The notes beneath the pieces were generated by a model. It made no database searches, had not been told where the DNA came from, and worked only from the letters and a program-made list of their open reading frames with translations. From assembly GCF_036711975.1 (NCBI RefSeq), contig NC_091973.1, positions 19,034,001-19,098,000 on the forward strand: 64,000 bases of DNA. The letters run 5' to 3'. Source of the stretch: Onthophagus taurus (taxonomy: Eukaryota; Arthropoda; Insecta; Coleoptera; Scarabaeidae). The position numbers and the translations under genes were made by a program. Below are positions 11,796 through 22,084 of this stretch, piece by piece (positions within the stretch are counted from its first letter, which is position 1; every line of letters starts with the position of its first letter).

Positions 11796-12942
11796 ACTTA
11801 CGCCCATACAAATATTGATGAAACTTTTTAATACCAAAAACAATGGCAAGTGCCTCTTTATCAATTTGAGAATACTTTTTCTCTGCAAATCCTAGTGTTT
11901 TAGATGCGAACGCAATGGGCTTAACATCATTAGACTGAAAAGAATGTGCCAATACAGCACCTAGCCCATACGAAGAAGCATCAACAGTTAATATTTTTTT
12001 TAGCAATTGATATAAAGGATGTAAAATATCAGGTATTTTTTGTAAAAATTTATGGTAATAATTAACAGAACCCAGAAAAGATTTTAATTGCGAAACATTT
12101 TGCGGAACTGACATTTTCTTAATTGCTTCTAACTTTTTCGGACATTTATGTAAACCATTCTTATCAATGATGTAACCCAAATAAGAAACCGAATCTTCAA
12201 AAAATGAACACTTTTCTTTCCTTACAGTTAAACCATATTTTTGAAAATAGTTCAAAACTCTTTTTAATCTAACCAAGTGCTCTTCATAAGTATTACCAGT
12301 AATCAATATATCATCAAGAAAACAGCAAACCCCTTCTAAACCACCTAAAATACTCTCCATTACTCTTTGAAATTTGGCTGACCCAAATGATACTCCGAAA
12401 GGTAATCTTTTGTATCTAAATAAACCACAATGGGTAGATATAGTCGTTAATTCTTGCGAATTTTTGGTTAACAACATTTGCTGATACGCATGGCTCAAAT
12501 CTATTTTTGAAAACTGTTGACCCCTGGCTGTTGTCCTGCTGCGCCTGCGGTCTACCACCCCCTCTGCTTGATCCTGGACGATTCGGTCCTGCGCGAAGCT
12601 TAAGGATCTCACCGGGTTCCCATTATCTCACCCCATTCGCGATATAATACTGCTCCAATCTTCTTTTGTGAATTGACCAGTTATTTATCGCCGGTGTAAA
12701 TTGAAAAGCAAACGTGGTCCGCACGTGGTCCATCGGTGGATTTCCTTCAACCATTATATCTTAAATGTCTTCCTTTTATCCTCGTCGCCAGTTGTATTAT
12801 TCGTGTTTAGGATTTTGTGAATTAAAGTAAAGATTCAAACTTTCCTAACTTAACTCTTTATTACAAGCACGTTGACATGTTACACACCGAGGTGAAGTGA
12901 TCATTCCTCTTCGACGGTACTCCCATCACACCCACGCATGCG
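11790..12942 (-). mobile_element. Gypsy-2: internally deleted Ty3/Gypsy fragment in reverse orientation
   Basis: Read on the minus strand, an LTR part (about 12942 down to 12793) is followed by actggcgacgaggat, a typical Gypsy primer-binding site at about 12780-12795. A gag start follows near 12757 (MVEGNPPMDHVRTTFAFQF) and breaks off after about 43 codons. An RG/Q-rich gag stretch is then fused directly to the reverse transcriptase (QQFSKIDLSHAYQQML near 12520), with CCFLDDILITG near 12320 and RNase H LTVDASSYGLGAVLA fused to the connection region with the intervening segment missing. It ends at YGRKFT near 11795. No 3' LTR is present. The gag-to-RT fusion and the RNase H gap mark a deletion derivative. 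Confidence 0.75.
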
Positions 12943-14118
12943 CAATATCGATAACTTTCAATACATTACAATATTCATCGCCAATAGAATTTCACATATT
13001 CAAGACGTGTTACCCGCAGAATCTTGGAGATATGTTCCATCTAACGAAAACCCAGCTGATTGTGCTTCACGGGGTCTTTATCCCGATCAACTTATTTCCT
13101 CCGATCTATGGTGGAATGGCCCTAAATGGCTTTCTGATAACATTTCCGCTTGGCTCAGGAGTCATGGCAGCATGGAAGATGAAGAAGAAATTATCAAGGA
13201 AAAAAGAGCATTAGTAATCTGCTCGAATGAAATTCAGACACACATTTTTGATATTTTGCTTACCAAATTTTCCTCATTATCAAAAATAAAACGAATCATA
13301 TCTTATATCCTTCGCTTCATTCAAAGAACCCAGAAAAAAAACGATTTTATTCTTCTGTTGTATCTTCTTTCGAATTACAAGAGTCTCTTCATTTATTAGT
13401 AAAGCACGTCCAATCTCAACACTTTTCTGAAGTCCTTTGCTTTCTCACCAAAAACCAATTACTACCAAAACCAATCCGTAAACTCGCTCCCTTCCTAGAT
13501 CGAGATGGGTTACTCATGGTGGGTGGTCGGTTACATAATGCGGGTGTGCCATTTGATCAGAAACATCAAGTGTTACTACCAAACGTGTCGCGTTTAACTC
13601 ATAAGCAATATTGGCTCAACAGTACTAGATTTTGTCTCCTCGTAGTGCCATCTACCATGTTTTATCAAGATGTATCAAATGCTTCCGTGCCAAACCCAGA
13701 TCGTATAGACCATTCATGGCTGACCTTCCAAAGTTCCGAGTGACTGAACTCAAAGCATTTAATGTTGTTGGGGTAGACTTCGCTGGCCCAATTCTCACCA
13801 CCATGACAAGAGCCCGCGGATCCCGGTCTGTAAAGTCGTATATATGCGTTTTTGTTTGTGCCAGTACTAAAGCCATCCATATCGAGCTGGTTTCAGATTT
13901 ATCTACAACTGCATTTATTGCTGCCCTCCGAAGATTTCTTTCCCGTCGAGGTCAATGTTCGATGTTATTCTCCGATCAAGGAACTCCAAGAACTGGCAGA
14001 TGTTACTGAAACCACATTGGGTATTCATTGGAAATTCAATCCACCAGGTGGGCCCCATTTTAACGGATTGGCTGAGGCTGGAGTTAAGTATATTAAGACA
14101 CACCTTACAAGAGTGATT
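12943..14118 (+). pseudogene. BEL-1 RNase H/integrase linker and integrase core
   Basis: BEL coding resumes with NFQYITIFIANRISHIQD, WRYVPSNENPADCASRG and LWWNGPKWLS, which is the region before the integrase. A shift near 13350 is followed by KLAPFLDRDGLLMVGGRLHN and then the integrase: YHVLSRCIKCFRAKP (zinc finger half), FNVVGVDFAGP (first Asp), LFSDQGT (second Asp) and HFNGLAEAGVKYIKTHLTRVI, where the Glu of LAEA is the third catalytic acid. At least three frame changes occur. The frame is cut at 14118 by a LINE and resumes at 18119. Confidence 0.85.
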
Positions 14119-14285
14119 TATTTATTTAAATGGGACGCAAACAGGGTTAACCCCCAGCGAAGCGTCCACTATACAAATTAATGACGGATTGTCGGACTTA
14201 ATTGTAGATTAATGATTTGAGAAAAAAAAAACAAAATAAAACAAAACAAGAAAAAAAAATATAGTACTAACAAGAAAAATTAATT

Positions 14286-16737
14286 CTAATGACCCGAGAC
14301 ATTAAAGCCCACGCCACGCAAAAACCGCCTAAACGCAGCTAGTGAGGTGTTGAACATATCAATATTTCCACAGTGAGAGTCAAATGAATGCATTAATCTC
14401 TGAAGAGGTGAATTGAAGTAGGCATTTGTATTGGAACGATCAAGTCTAAACATTAGACCACCCCTAGTCCGGTAGGGAGGAACGTAAAAACGTAACCCAC
14501 CAACCAATTCAGGCGAATTAATGAAGCCATTGCAAAGTTTAAAAATAAACAGTAAATCGTAACACAGCCTCCTCTGTTGCAGTGTCTGAAAACCCAGCAC
14601 CCTGCACCGCATAAAGTAATCGCAATAAGGTAAATTTGTTTTATAAGATAGGTACCGCAAAAAACGACGTTGAACTGATTCGATACCGTTAATGTAAACG
14701 TGGTACTGTGGATTCCAGACGGTGGAGGCATAGCTAAGTACACTGTTCACGTGCGTTAAATACAGCAATCTGATGCAATTAATATTTGTGAAAGGGCGGC
14801 AGGTTCGAATCACGAAACCCAACCTCTTCAGAGCTTTGGAAATAACGGATTCCACATGTAAATTAAACGATAATTTGTTATCAAGAGTAACCCCCAGATT
14901 GCTAATATGATCAACCGATTGAATGTCCGCACCTCCCAGCCTGTAGGGAAAATTCAGAGGGTAGCGATTGCGAGTGAAAGTAATTTTATAACATTTATCA
15001 TAGTTTAGGAACACGATGAATAAAATTGGTATAGGTTATTAAATTGGTCTCGACCGATCTACCAGGCAGAAAGCCATGCTGCTCAACGATCATGAAGGGC
15101 TTCAGAATATATAATAATTTAGGATAAATTATTTTTTCAAAAATTTTTGAAGGTAAAGACAAACATGAAATAGGGCGATACTGGGATACGTCGCAACGGT
15201 CACCAGACTTGAATACAGGGAATACAAATGCTCTCCGCCATTCACTGGGGAGTGCACCGGAGCGTAAGGATAAGGAGAATATAAGAAATAGGCTGTTTGC
15301 TAAGCCGGTAGCACAGTTTTTAATAAAACAACCCGGCAGTTTATCCGGACCAGCTCCAGCCTTCGCATCTACTTCATTAAGAGCACACAAAACATCTTCT
15401 TCACCAAACCAGGGCGCAAAACCCCCAATGGGCATAACACGCGAAGGAACGGAGGGGTTACCATCAATGAAAACAGAATTAAAGTAAAGGGCGAATAAAG
15501 AACAAATATCCTGAGAATTGTCGGCATGAACACCACAGAACTTCATGGTAGTTGGAATACCGGCGCATCCGTCCCTCCGATGTTTAACGCAGGACCACAA
15601 GCGATCCGGACACTCAATCAGCTGAGATTGAATTGACATAATGTAGTTATCGTAATCCGATTTAGTGAGGGTTTTGGTACGGTTACGTAAAATCGTGAAT
15701 GTTAGACATTTTTAATCACCATAAATCTTCCATCTACGATGAAATTTAAGGTTTTCGCGGATAGCTCTCATCGTGGATGCAGAGTACCAGATCGGAAATC
15801 TGCGTTTAGGTAGCTGCCGATGCGGAACGTGAGCATCAATAAGGTCGTAAATTCTACTATAAAATACGCTAACCGCATCATCTACACTACGACCCACCAG
15901 TCGATCAGACCAATTAAGATCTAGAAGGACGTTGTTAAACGCCTCGTAATCTACACGATTAAAGAAATATTTAAGAGTGGGGTCATCGCGCAATTTCTTG
16001 GGTCGAGCGCCGTCAACAAGAAACTCGACAGCGGGGTAATGGCGATCCAGGCCGACGAGAGGATCTGGACATGATTTAACTTCCTGTATACAGGCTGTGC
16101 TACTAAGAATCAGATCTAAAATGTTGAGATTATCATTACTAATATCATTAAATTGCGATAAATTACAATATCGATACGTTTCCAAAAACTCTCCAGAGCG
16201 TAGATCACCACCACCAGATGGTACCAAATTCCCATCGTCCCAACGGTACCATACGATATTGGGTAAATTAAAATCACCAACAATTAAGATTAAATTATCA
16301 GGATACGCATCGCGAATCGATGACATTTTACGTAGAAAGACCGAAATAGATTCCGGATCCCCTGGGGGCAAGTAGACACAGCAAACAAAAACACGACCAA
16401 TCGCGCACTCAACGCTCAAACACACATCTTCCGCGTCGGAGTTAAAACCAGGAGCCGGCGACGCTCGAAGACATTTTCTTACTCCAATCAGAACACCGCC
16501 ACCGTCCGTCTTGTGTGACATCGTCGAACATCTATCTCGCCGAAAGAGTGTATAATTCGAACAGAAAAACTCACCATCAGCAATCGACGGATTAAGGGAA
16601 GTTTTGGTAAGGCAGATGATATCGTGGCCAAGAGTAGAGAAGTTAATGAGTGATGTTGCAGTCTTTGACCGCAAACCATTTACATTCTGATAATAAACTG
16701 TGATGGCCATTGAAAAAACAAAAATCCGCAAAAACAC
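14286..16737 (-). pseudogene. LINE-1 endonuclease and reverse transcriptase, palm deleted
   Basis: The endonuclease (16737-15712) starts MFLRIFVFSMAITVYYQNVN. It has IICLTKTS where the family has a catalytic Glu (Lys here), a retained VGDFNLPNI motif, and DRHYPAVEFL in place of the usual SDH motif. A stop follows before the next frame. The reverse transcriptase N-terminal part (15639-14998) has YRPISCLSLPSKIFEKI and EQHGFLPGRSVETNL, then jumps to LNYDKCYKITFTR in the thumb region (15014-14286). The whole catalytic palm including the A/YADD box is missing, so a deletion has removed roughly the central third. The C-terminal thumb (STVWNPQYHVYINGIESVQRR) is intact. Confidence 0.85.
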
Positions 16738-16770
16738 TAGTCTCGAGCACTACACCGTAAATAAACGGAA

Positions 16771-17879
16771 CTACAGTTTATTTAGATCGCGCAGTGATCG
16801 GATGATCACAACATGAGATCGCTCGGACTTACGCACTCGAATAATGTCACCCTTGAACCACACAAATTTGTACTGTTTCTCCGCCACCACCAATTTCACC
16901 TCGCGAAGAAGTTTGGCATTTTCCGAAGTTAAATGCTCGTTAACATAAATACCGCTCCCCAATCTCGCCACCGCAATACTCCTCAACGCTTTTGAACCAT
17001 CAGCACCATCCGAACCGACACGTTGTTTAATTTTTGCAGCCCCCAAGAAACGATCACGAATCATTCTCGACAAGAACCTGACAACAATGTTCTTGGGCTT
17101 ACGATCTTTAGATTGAGCAGTGGGCCGGAGTGCCTCCAGCAGGAAGACGGTGAACGGCATGAATATCACTGGAAGAAACCGGAGAGCCGACGGCATCCCC
17201 AATCAAGCCGATAACATCAGTGAGCGATTCTGAGGCACCCTCTGGTACGCCAGATAATTAAGTTATTGCGCCTGGAATATTGCTCCAACCGCTCAAGCCG
17301 CATTGAAACTTCCCCCAAGCTAGATTTAAGGGCAATATTTTCAGCATTCACAGAATCCAACTCCCTTAATTTTTTGTCCAGATCGGTAATTTTCATTTCG
17401 AAGTCGGAAATCTTCTCACCGTAAAAGGTAACAGCACGGAGAACTTCCTCATATTTATTGGACAACCCTTTCATCTCAGCCTGAATATCCTTTAGAATTT
17501 CAAACATTCCCTCAAGTGACCCTATTTCGGAATGCTGACTAGATTTTTGTAAGGAACTTTGCTGTGAGGAACCACCCAGGGACTGTAATCGACGGGAATT
17601 AGAGGGAATTGTCGAGGGAGATGAGGGGGGTAGATCATCAGCAATTATAATAGATCGGTCCGATCTGATCGAACAGGAGCGACATCTCCAACTCGCGTCC
17701 TCAGCTTTGTAGACGCGAAGATTCTCCAGGCTCAGGCCAACGCATTTCGCATGATAGAACGGTCCACAGTCACCAGCGCACTGAAGTCCGGGATACTTTC
17801 TCAAAATCTTACCGCTACAAGGAACGCACTCCATCTCACTCAAGTTGGCGAAGCCAGTACCGATACGTAAGCACAGCAA
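16771..17879 (-). pseudogene. LINE-1 ORF1 protein with PHD-type finger and coiled coil
   Basis: The first frame (17879-17217) begins with a Cys-rich module: CVPCSGKI, CAGDCGPFYHAKCVGL and WRCRSC, with the spacing of a PHD finger. A Ser-rich linker and a heptad-like stretch from about residue 125 (IKDIQAEMKGL, KITDLDKKLRELDSVNAENI) follow, ending RLERLEQYSRRNNLI, the usual entry to an ORF1 RNA-binding fold. The frame then shifts near 17230. The second frame (17202-16771) gives the rest, with SKPKNIVVRFLSRMIRDRFL and GIYVNEHLTSENAKLLREVK. PHD-bearing ORF1 proteins are known in CR1-related insect LINEs. They bind the element RNA. Confidence 0.7.
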
Positions 17880-18118
17880 AAGAGAACGTGAGGACGATGA
17901 ACACCTCTATCAGCAAAAATTAAGGAAATAAAGATTGATAACACTGTGGAAGTCAGCAACTAATTTCCAAAAAAAAACTTGAACAAATCACGAACAGTAC
18001 TAAAAACTATATATCGCGATTAAAATTATTTCAATTAGAACCGAAAACATTCGAAAAACAACTTCGAAATGCAGAGCACGGAAAACGACGTCCGTACCGC
18101 ACAACCGCATTGATAATA

Positions 18119-18609
18119 ATTGGTGAACAAACACTTACATTTGAAGAGATGTCAACGGTCCTGTCCCAGACCGACGCTGTCTTAAACTCCAGACCATTGT
18201 GTCCTTTATCGAGTGATCCAAATGACTTATTACCATTAACCCCCGCACATTTTTTACTTTTAGGTCCTCTTGGTGCACAGATTCCAAGTCCAAATCTTAT
18301 TGATCGTCCATTGAACCGTTTGGATCGGTGGAATTTACTGCAGCGAATGGTTCAGGATTTCTGGGGACGCTGGCGAAATGAATATTTATACAATCTTCAA
18401 CAACGCCAAAAATGGATACTCCTCCAATTCAAATCGGAGAATTAGTTGTTATACGTAACGAATTAAAACCTCCATTGCAATGGACTACTGGACGTGTTGT
18501 AGAAGTACACCCTGGTAAAGACGGTCGCGTTCGAGTGATAACCGTTAAAACTCCGAATGGAAAATTTACGCGCCCAGTCAACAAAATATGCACCTTGTCC
18601 CTAACCTAA
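18119..18609 (+). pseudogene. BEL-1 integrase C-terminal domain
   Basis: This continues the integrase after the LINE: LTFEEMSTVLSQTDAVLNSR, PLCPLSSDPNDLLPLTPAHF, RPLNRLDRWNLLQRMVQDFW, then after a one-base shift near 18415 VVIRNELKPPLQWTTGRV, VRVITVKTPNGKFTRPVNKI, and a stop at 18609. It matches the C-terminal part of BEL-2. About 140 bp later comes the purine-rich ggtggg run that precedes the 3' LTR. Confidence 0.85.
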
Positions 18610-18751
18610 CTTTATAGAAGCTTTATTTACTTATTTTACGTTATTTATTGTACTTACCTGTTTCAATTTTATTATGAAAAAACTAATAATTTCAATAATT
18701 TCACTTTACTCGCTATTTATTGTTAAAAAATACGCCTTATTTTTTGGTGGG

Positions 18752-18995
18752 TGCCTTGCGCACCCCCAATTTGTCTCCCGCGCACCTTTGAATAGGATGC
18801 GCATGCGTGAGGGACAACAATTAGTAACGAAACCGCCGAACATTGTGTTTTAGAAAAACGTTATATTTTCAAACCGCGTGTTCTGTAACCGTAATAGTGA
18901 TAATAAACCAGGTAAAACAATTTCATTTCTTTTATTCTCTAAACTACCTGAACCACGCCTCATAATAACTGTCCCGGCACTTTGCCGCGTGCACA
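18752..18995 (+). repeat. 3' LTR of BEL-1
   Basis: It starts TGCCTTGCGCACCCCC after a T-run and ggtggg tract and ends GTGCACA. It is a direct copy of 3496-3740 with about eight substitutions. Confidence 0.85.
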
Positions 18996-19060
18996 CCTGC
19001 ATTTTGGAAAATAATGAAAGACATATTTATTTTAAGCAGGTATTCAAGTTATTGTTTATA

Positions 19061-20489
19061 CACTGTTGGAAATAATTCACGAGCACACCCTGTATAATCT
19101 GAACGCGTGTGTCTAGCGCAATAAAATTTGGTATAGAAGTAGTACTAAAGTAGTGTAACTTACTCTCACATGGAGAACGGCATAACTCTGCTGGGAGGAG
19201 AAAGATCAATAGCGAAAATATCCCCCATGAGCTTCGCGTACCATCGCTACACGACGTGGCATGGAGTCTATAAGTCGCTGTATTGTAGCGAGAGGGATGG
19301 CCAACCATGCCACCTCAACTCGCCTCCATAGCTCTTCAACGTTAGCCGAGGGAGCCGGATAACGTAGAAGTCTCCGACCAGTCATGTCCGAAACATGTTC
19401 GATCGGATTCAGATGCGGAGTCCGAGCTAGCCATGGAAGCATTCGTATGCGGTGCTCTTCCACAAAGGTCTGTACAACACGCCCGATGTGCTGTCGTACT
19501 TTATCGTGCATGTATAGCAGACCTGGGAGCCGCCGAACGTAGGGAAGCACAACGAACCGTAGCACCTCATCTACGTATCGTTGACCCGTCATGGTCTGCT
19601 ATACACGCAGCAGACGTGTACGTCCACCATATGTAATCGCACCCCATACCATAATGCTCAGTTGTCGGTGGATAAGGCGTTCTTGCAGACACTGCTCGAG
19701 TAGACGATCATCACGGCTCCGACGAACTAAAATTCGCGCATCACCGGTGCTCAATTCGAATCTTGATTCGTCGGAAAACAAAATGTCCCTCTACTCGGCA
19801 GCCTACTAATGCCTAGCGTCGACCCACTCGTGACGTAGGCTGCGGTGCTCGGGTATTACTGGAATCCGCTGTATCGCACGACGCGCGCGCCAGTCCACTA
19901 TCTACCAAACGCCGCCGTACAGTTCGCGTAGTGAGTGCGCCTTCCCCTGCCGGTGGCCAAACAGCTCCAAGTTGCCTTGAGGAGGACACACACGACGCTA
20001 AAGCGCTAAGCACAAGAGCGCGATCCTCGTGTGATAGGGACGCGTAGGGCCGTCCCGGCCGCGGGTAAAGGTACCTATGTCCTACCTCAGACCATTCTCA
20101 CCATGCCCGTTGCACTGCCGATAACGACGGCTCGAGACGACGCGCAATTTCATAGAACGAAACACCCTCAATGTGCATACCCACAAACATTCCTCACTCA
20201 AACTCGCTTAAGTAACGCGATCGTCCATCCATTGCGCACAGAGTACGATAACAATGTGGTCCCTCACACCACACCAAAAACGACCGGTATTTTCCATCTA
20301 CTTCGGTCTCCATAGCGACGGAATGTTGCACTTGGAAGGGCGGCTCAGTCAACAATGCCGCGACTGAACAACTCGAAACTCCCTGAATAAACTCGTCTAC
20401 AGTAAATCTTTGTGCTCCGCAAATAGTATGGATTTATCTTCACGCGTTCAGATTATATAGGATGTGCTCGTGAATTATTTCCAACAGTG
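19061..20489 (-). mobile_element. Tc1/mariner-type transposon with about 48-bp terminal inverted repeats
   Basis: The left end cactgttggaaataattcac is the inverse of the right end gtgaattatttccaacagtg, and the similarity runs inward for about 48 bp to the cgcgttcagattata motif with a few mismatches. Both ends are flanked by the dinucleotide TA (19059-19060 and 20490-20491), the Tc1/mariner target duplication. The element is about 1.43 kb and codes on the minus strand. Confidence 0.9.
19206..20013 (-). pseudogene. Tc1-like transposase, frame-broken
   Basis: Minus-strand pieces read in order. A helix-turn-helix-like segment comes first (TTRTVRRRLVDSGLARA, about 19930). Then ILFSDESRFELSTGD (about 19780, first catalytic Asp), IMVWGAITYGGRTRL, GLLYMHDKVRQHIGRVV (about 19505, where the second Asp stands but the usual DNARPH is altered), and TPHLNPIEHVSDMTGR (about 19400, with the third acidic residue). 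Frame changes and stops separate the first three pieces. It is an IS630/Tc1 family transposase relic, not functional. Confidence 0.8.
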
Positions 20490-20689
20490 TATGTATTCTC
20501 ATTCTACCTTCAGGTAAAATTTAATGCAAGCGTTGTTATAAATAAAAAGTAATGAGTACATTATAATTATTTTCATATTACTTGCCTCAAAAATTATTTT
20601 TAATATTTTTTTCGTGTTTATCATATCAAAATACGTAAAATAAGACTATAAACGAATTTTGGCCAACTTTTGATATCAAATACCCCACT

Positions 20690-20918
20690 GTGCGACGCGC
20701 ACGCAATCCACTGTCTACTGTCCTTCACACCACACTAAAAGCGACCGGTATATCCCACCCACTTCAGTCTCCATAGCGACGGAATATTCCACTTGGAAGG
20801 GCGGTTCAGTCAACAATGTCGCGACAGAAAAACTCGAAAATCGCTGAACAAACTCGTCTACAGTAAACATTTATACTCCGCAAATAGTATGGATTTATCT
20901 TCACGCGTTCAGATTATA
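20690..20918 (-). repeat. Second, truncated copy of the Tc1-type element end
   Basis: About 200 bp (cacaccacactaaaagcgac to cgcgttcagattata) repeat 20258-20458 with scattered substitutions. The copy stops inside the terminal repeat, before the outer TA, so it is only an internal end piece lying in the same orientation as the first. Confidence 0.75.
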
Positions 20919-21146
20919 GGTAAAGAAGGTGGATTAATATCCGGACAACATCTAGAAGTGATCTCTAAAATCGTTGAGTATAAATACTGGGATGATGTTA
21001 ATGAGTTGGTAGATCGCTTGGGATTATTGTACGCATCACATGCAACAGGAAACAGTTCCCATATCAATGAAATTACATCGATTATAGAAGAACTGAAAGA
21101 GAGCTCATATCATAATAATAACAAAGAATTAATTTATAAATTATAA
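20919..21146 (+). other. Unidentified open stretch of about 75 codons
   Basis: The frame enters from the Tc1-type fragment and stays open to a TAA at 21146. The part unique to this place reads KEGGLISGQHLEVISKIV, YWDDVNELVDRLGLL and INEITSIIEELKESS. Its composition, with regular amphipathic spacing, looks like real protein, but I cannot name a family. There is no own start codon after the transposon boundary, so it is probably the C-terminal remnant of a gene truncated by that fragment. Confidence 0.35.
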
Positions 21147-21671
21147 CGGTTTTAAGCATGTGTTAATTAAAGGGTATAACCAATTCTATTTGAAAAACAA
21201 CCAAAAATTACTGTGTCAAAATTAATGTAAAGAAACATTCAACAATTAAAAAGCCAACATGAAACAACTAAAAAAACGGGTTGTAAAATTAAACTTTCCA
21301 CAATTTTGTGGATTTAACATGTGCACTATCATTAAATTCTATTATCGTTCTAAATTAAAACGTAACATGAAATTGTTCGTAAACGATAACGAGAAAGAGA
21401 GATAGAAAACTTACAGGTTGTACCTCTATTGCGACCTCTGTGTTAGAATCAAATGACAAAAATAATATTTAAATTAAACAACTTCTATGTTAATATCAAA
21501 TGTGTAAATAAATTTACTTTAAAATGAGTTAAAATTGTAAATGAATTATAAAAACGAAACTTAAATAACTTCAAAAGCGGGAAAAGGTAGGAAATAGGAT
21601 TTTTGGCCGTGGGGATCCCAAATAGAGTGAAATTGTGTATACGTACATAAAGTCCTCTGCAATTTGGGAAA
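21147..21671. other. AT-rich spacer without recognised gene
   Basis: No supported gene, repeat or RNA is visible. If the minus-strand fragment at 21672-21947 is a retroelement end, this would be its 3' untranslated tail. Confidence 0.4.
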
Positions 21672-21947
21672 TTAAGGAATAGGAAATGGGTTTATCAAAG
21701 ATTTATAAAGTGGAGTCCTAGATATGTGTATTTGGTCATTTAGGCATTCGATGTCTTCATTTTTGGTTCGACATTTGTCAATCTCAGACATTTCTAATAG
21801 ATTGAGCTTAAAACCTATATTTTGTTTATGTAGCAATGTCAAATTTTTATTAATGTCAAATTCGTGGTTATGGACAATCATATGTCTAGAATGAAAGGTC
21901 ATACGTTGAATCGATGTTAAATTTTTAAATTTAAAAATATAGCACAT
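21672..21947 (-). pseudogene. Possible Penelope-like element, C-terminal GIY-YIG endonuclease tail
   Basis: The 91-residue minus-strand frame contains HMIVHNHEFDINKNLTLLHK, FKLNLLEMSEIDKC and CLNDQIHISRTPLYKSL. The pattern of a His-rich HxxxHxFD step, then a Leu-Glu-x-x-Glu-Ile helix and a terminal NDQ...SPLY motif is the layout of the end of GIY-YIG endonuclease domains in Penelope-like retroelements. The catalytic GIY and YIG motifs would lie upstream and are not visible. Identification is by pattern only. It could also be another endonuclease-bearing element. Confidence 0.35.
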
Positions 21948-22084
21948 CTATCATTCATCAGACAAACTTAAAAATTGTGCCACTTTTAGGCAACCAACCC
22001 TTTGTAAGTTTCCCCACACACCACCAGCTAGCGCCACATGAATTTTTGTGTTTCAAATTTCCCGCGCTATGACGTCACTTCATG

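Larger units (their letters stand above)
14119..18118 (-). mobile_element. LINE-1: CR1/Jockey-type non-LTR retrotransposon inserted in BEL-1
   Basis: ORF1, an apurinic-like endonuclease and a reverse transcriptase lie in this order on the minus strand, ending in a short AAATAAATAAAT tail that abuts BEL integrase sequence at 14118. Only an att overlap is shared by the two BEL flanks, so the TSD is at most 3 bp. The BEL reading THLTRVI-GEQTLTF is restored when it is removed. The reverse transcriptase lacks its palm, and the endonuclease has lost its first catalytic Glu. Confidence 0.85.
3496..18995 (+). mobile_element. BEL-1: BEL/Pao retrotransposon, broken by three other elements
   Basis: Two about 245-bp LTRs that match at roughly 97 percent by eye bracket a BEL/Pao gag, protease, reverse transcriptase, RNase H and integrase, all on the + strand. 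The tggtccttcgagccgg leader after the 5' LTR is the same as in BEL-2. The reading order resumes across a Gypsy insertion (5770-10228), a reverse Gypsy fragment (about 11790-12942, which also costs part of the RNase H) and a LINE (14119-18118). Several frameshifts in gag and pol make it inactive. I could not match a 5-bp TSD at its outer ends (gttcg against cctgc). Confidence 0.85.

Noticed and set aside
19433..19809. Plus-strand ORFs in the Tc1-type element
   Set aside because: Antisense to the recognisable transposase motifs.
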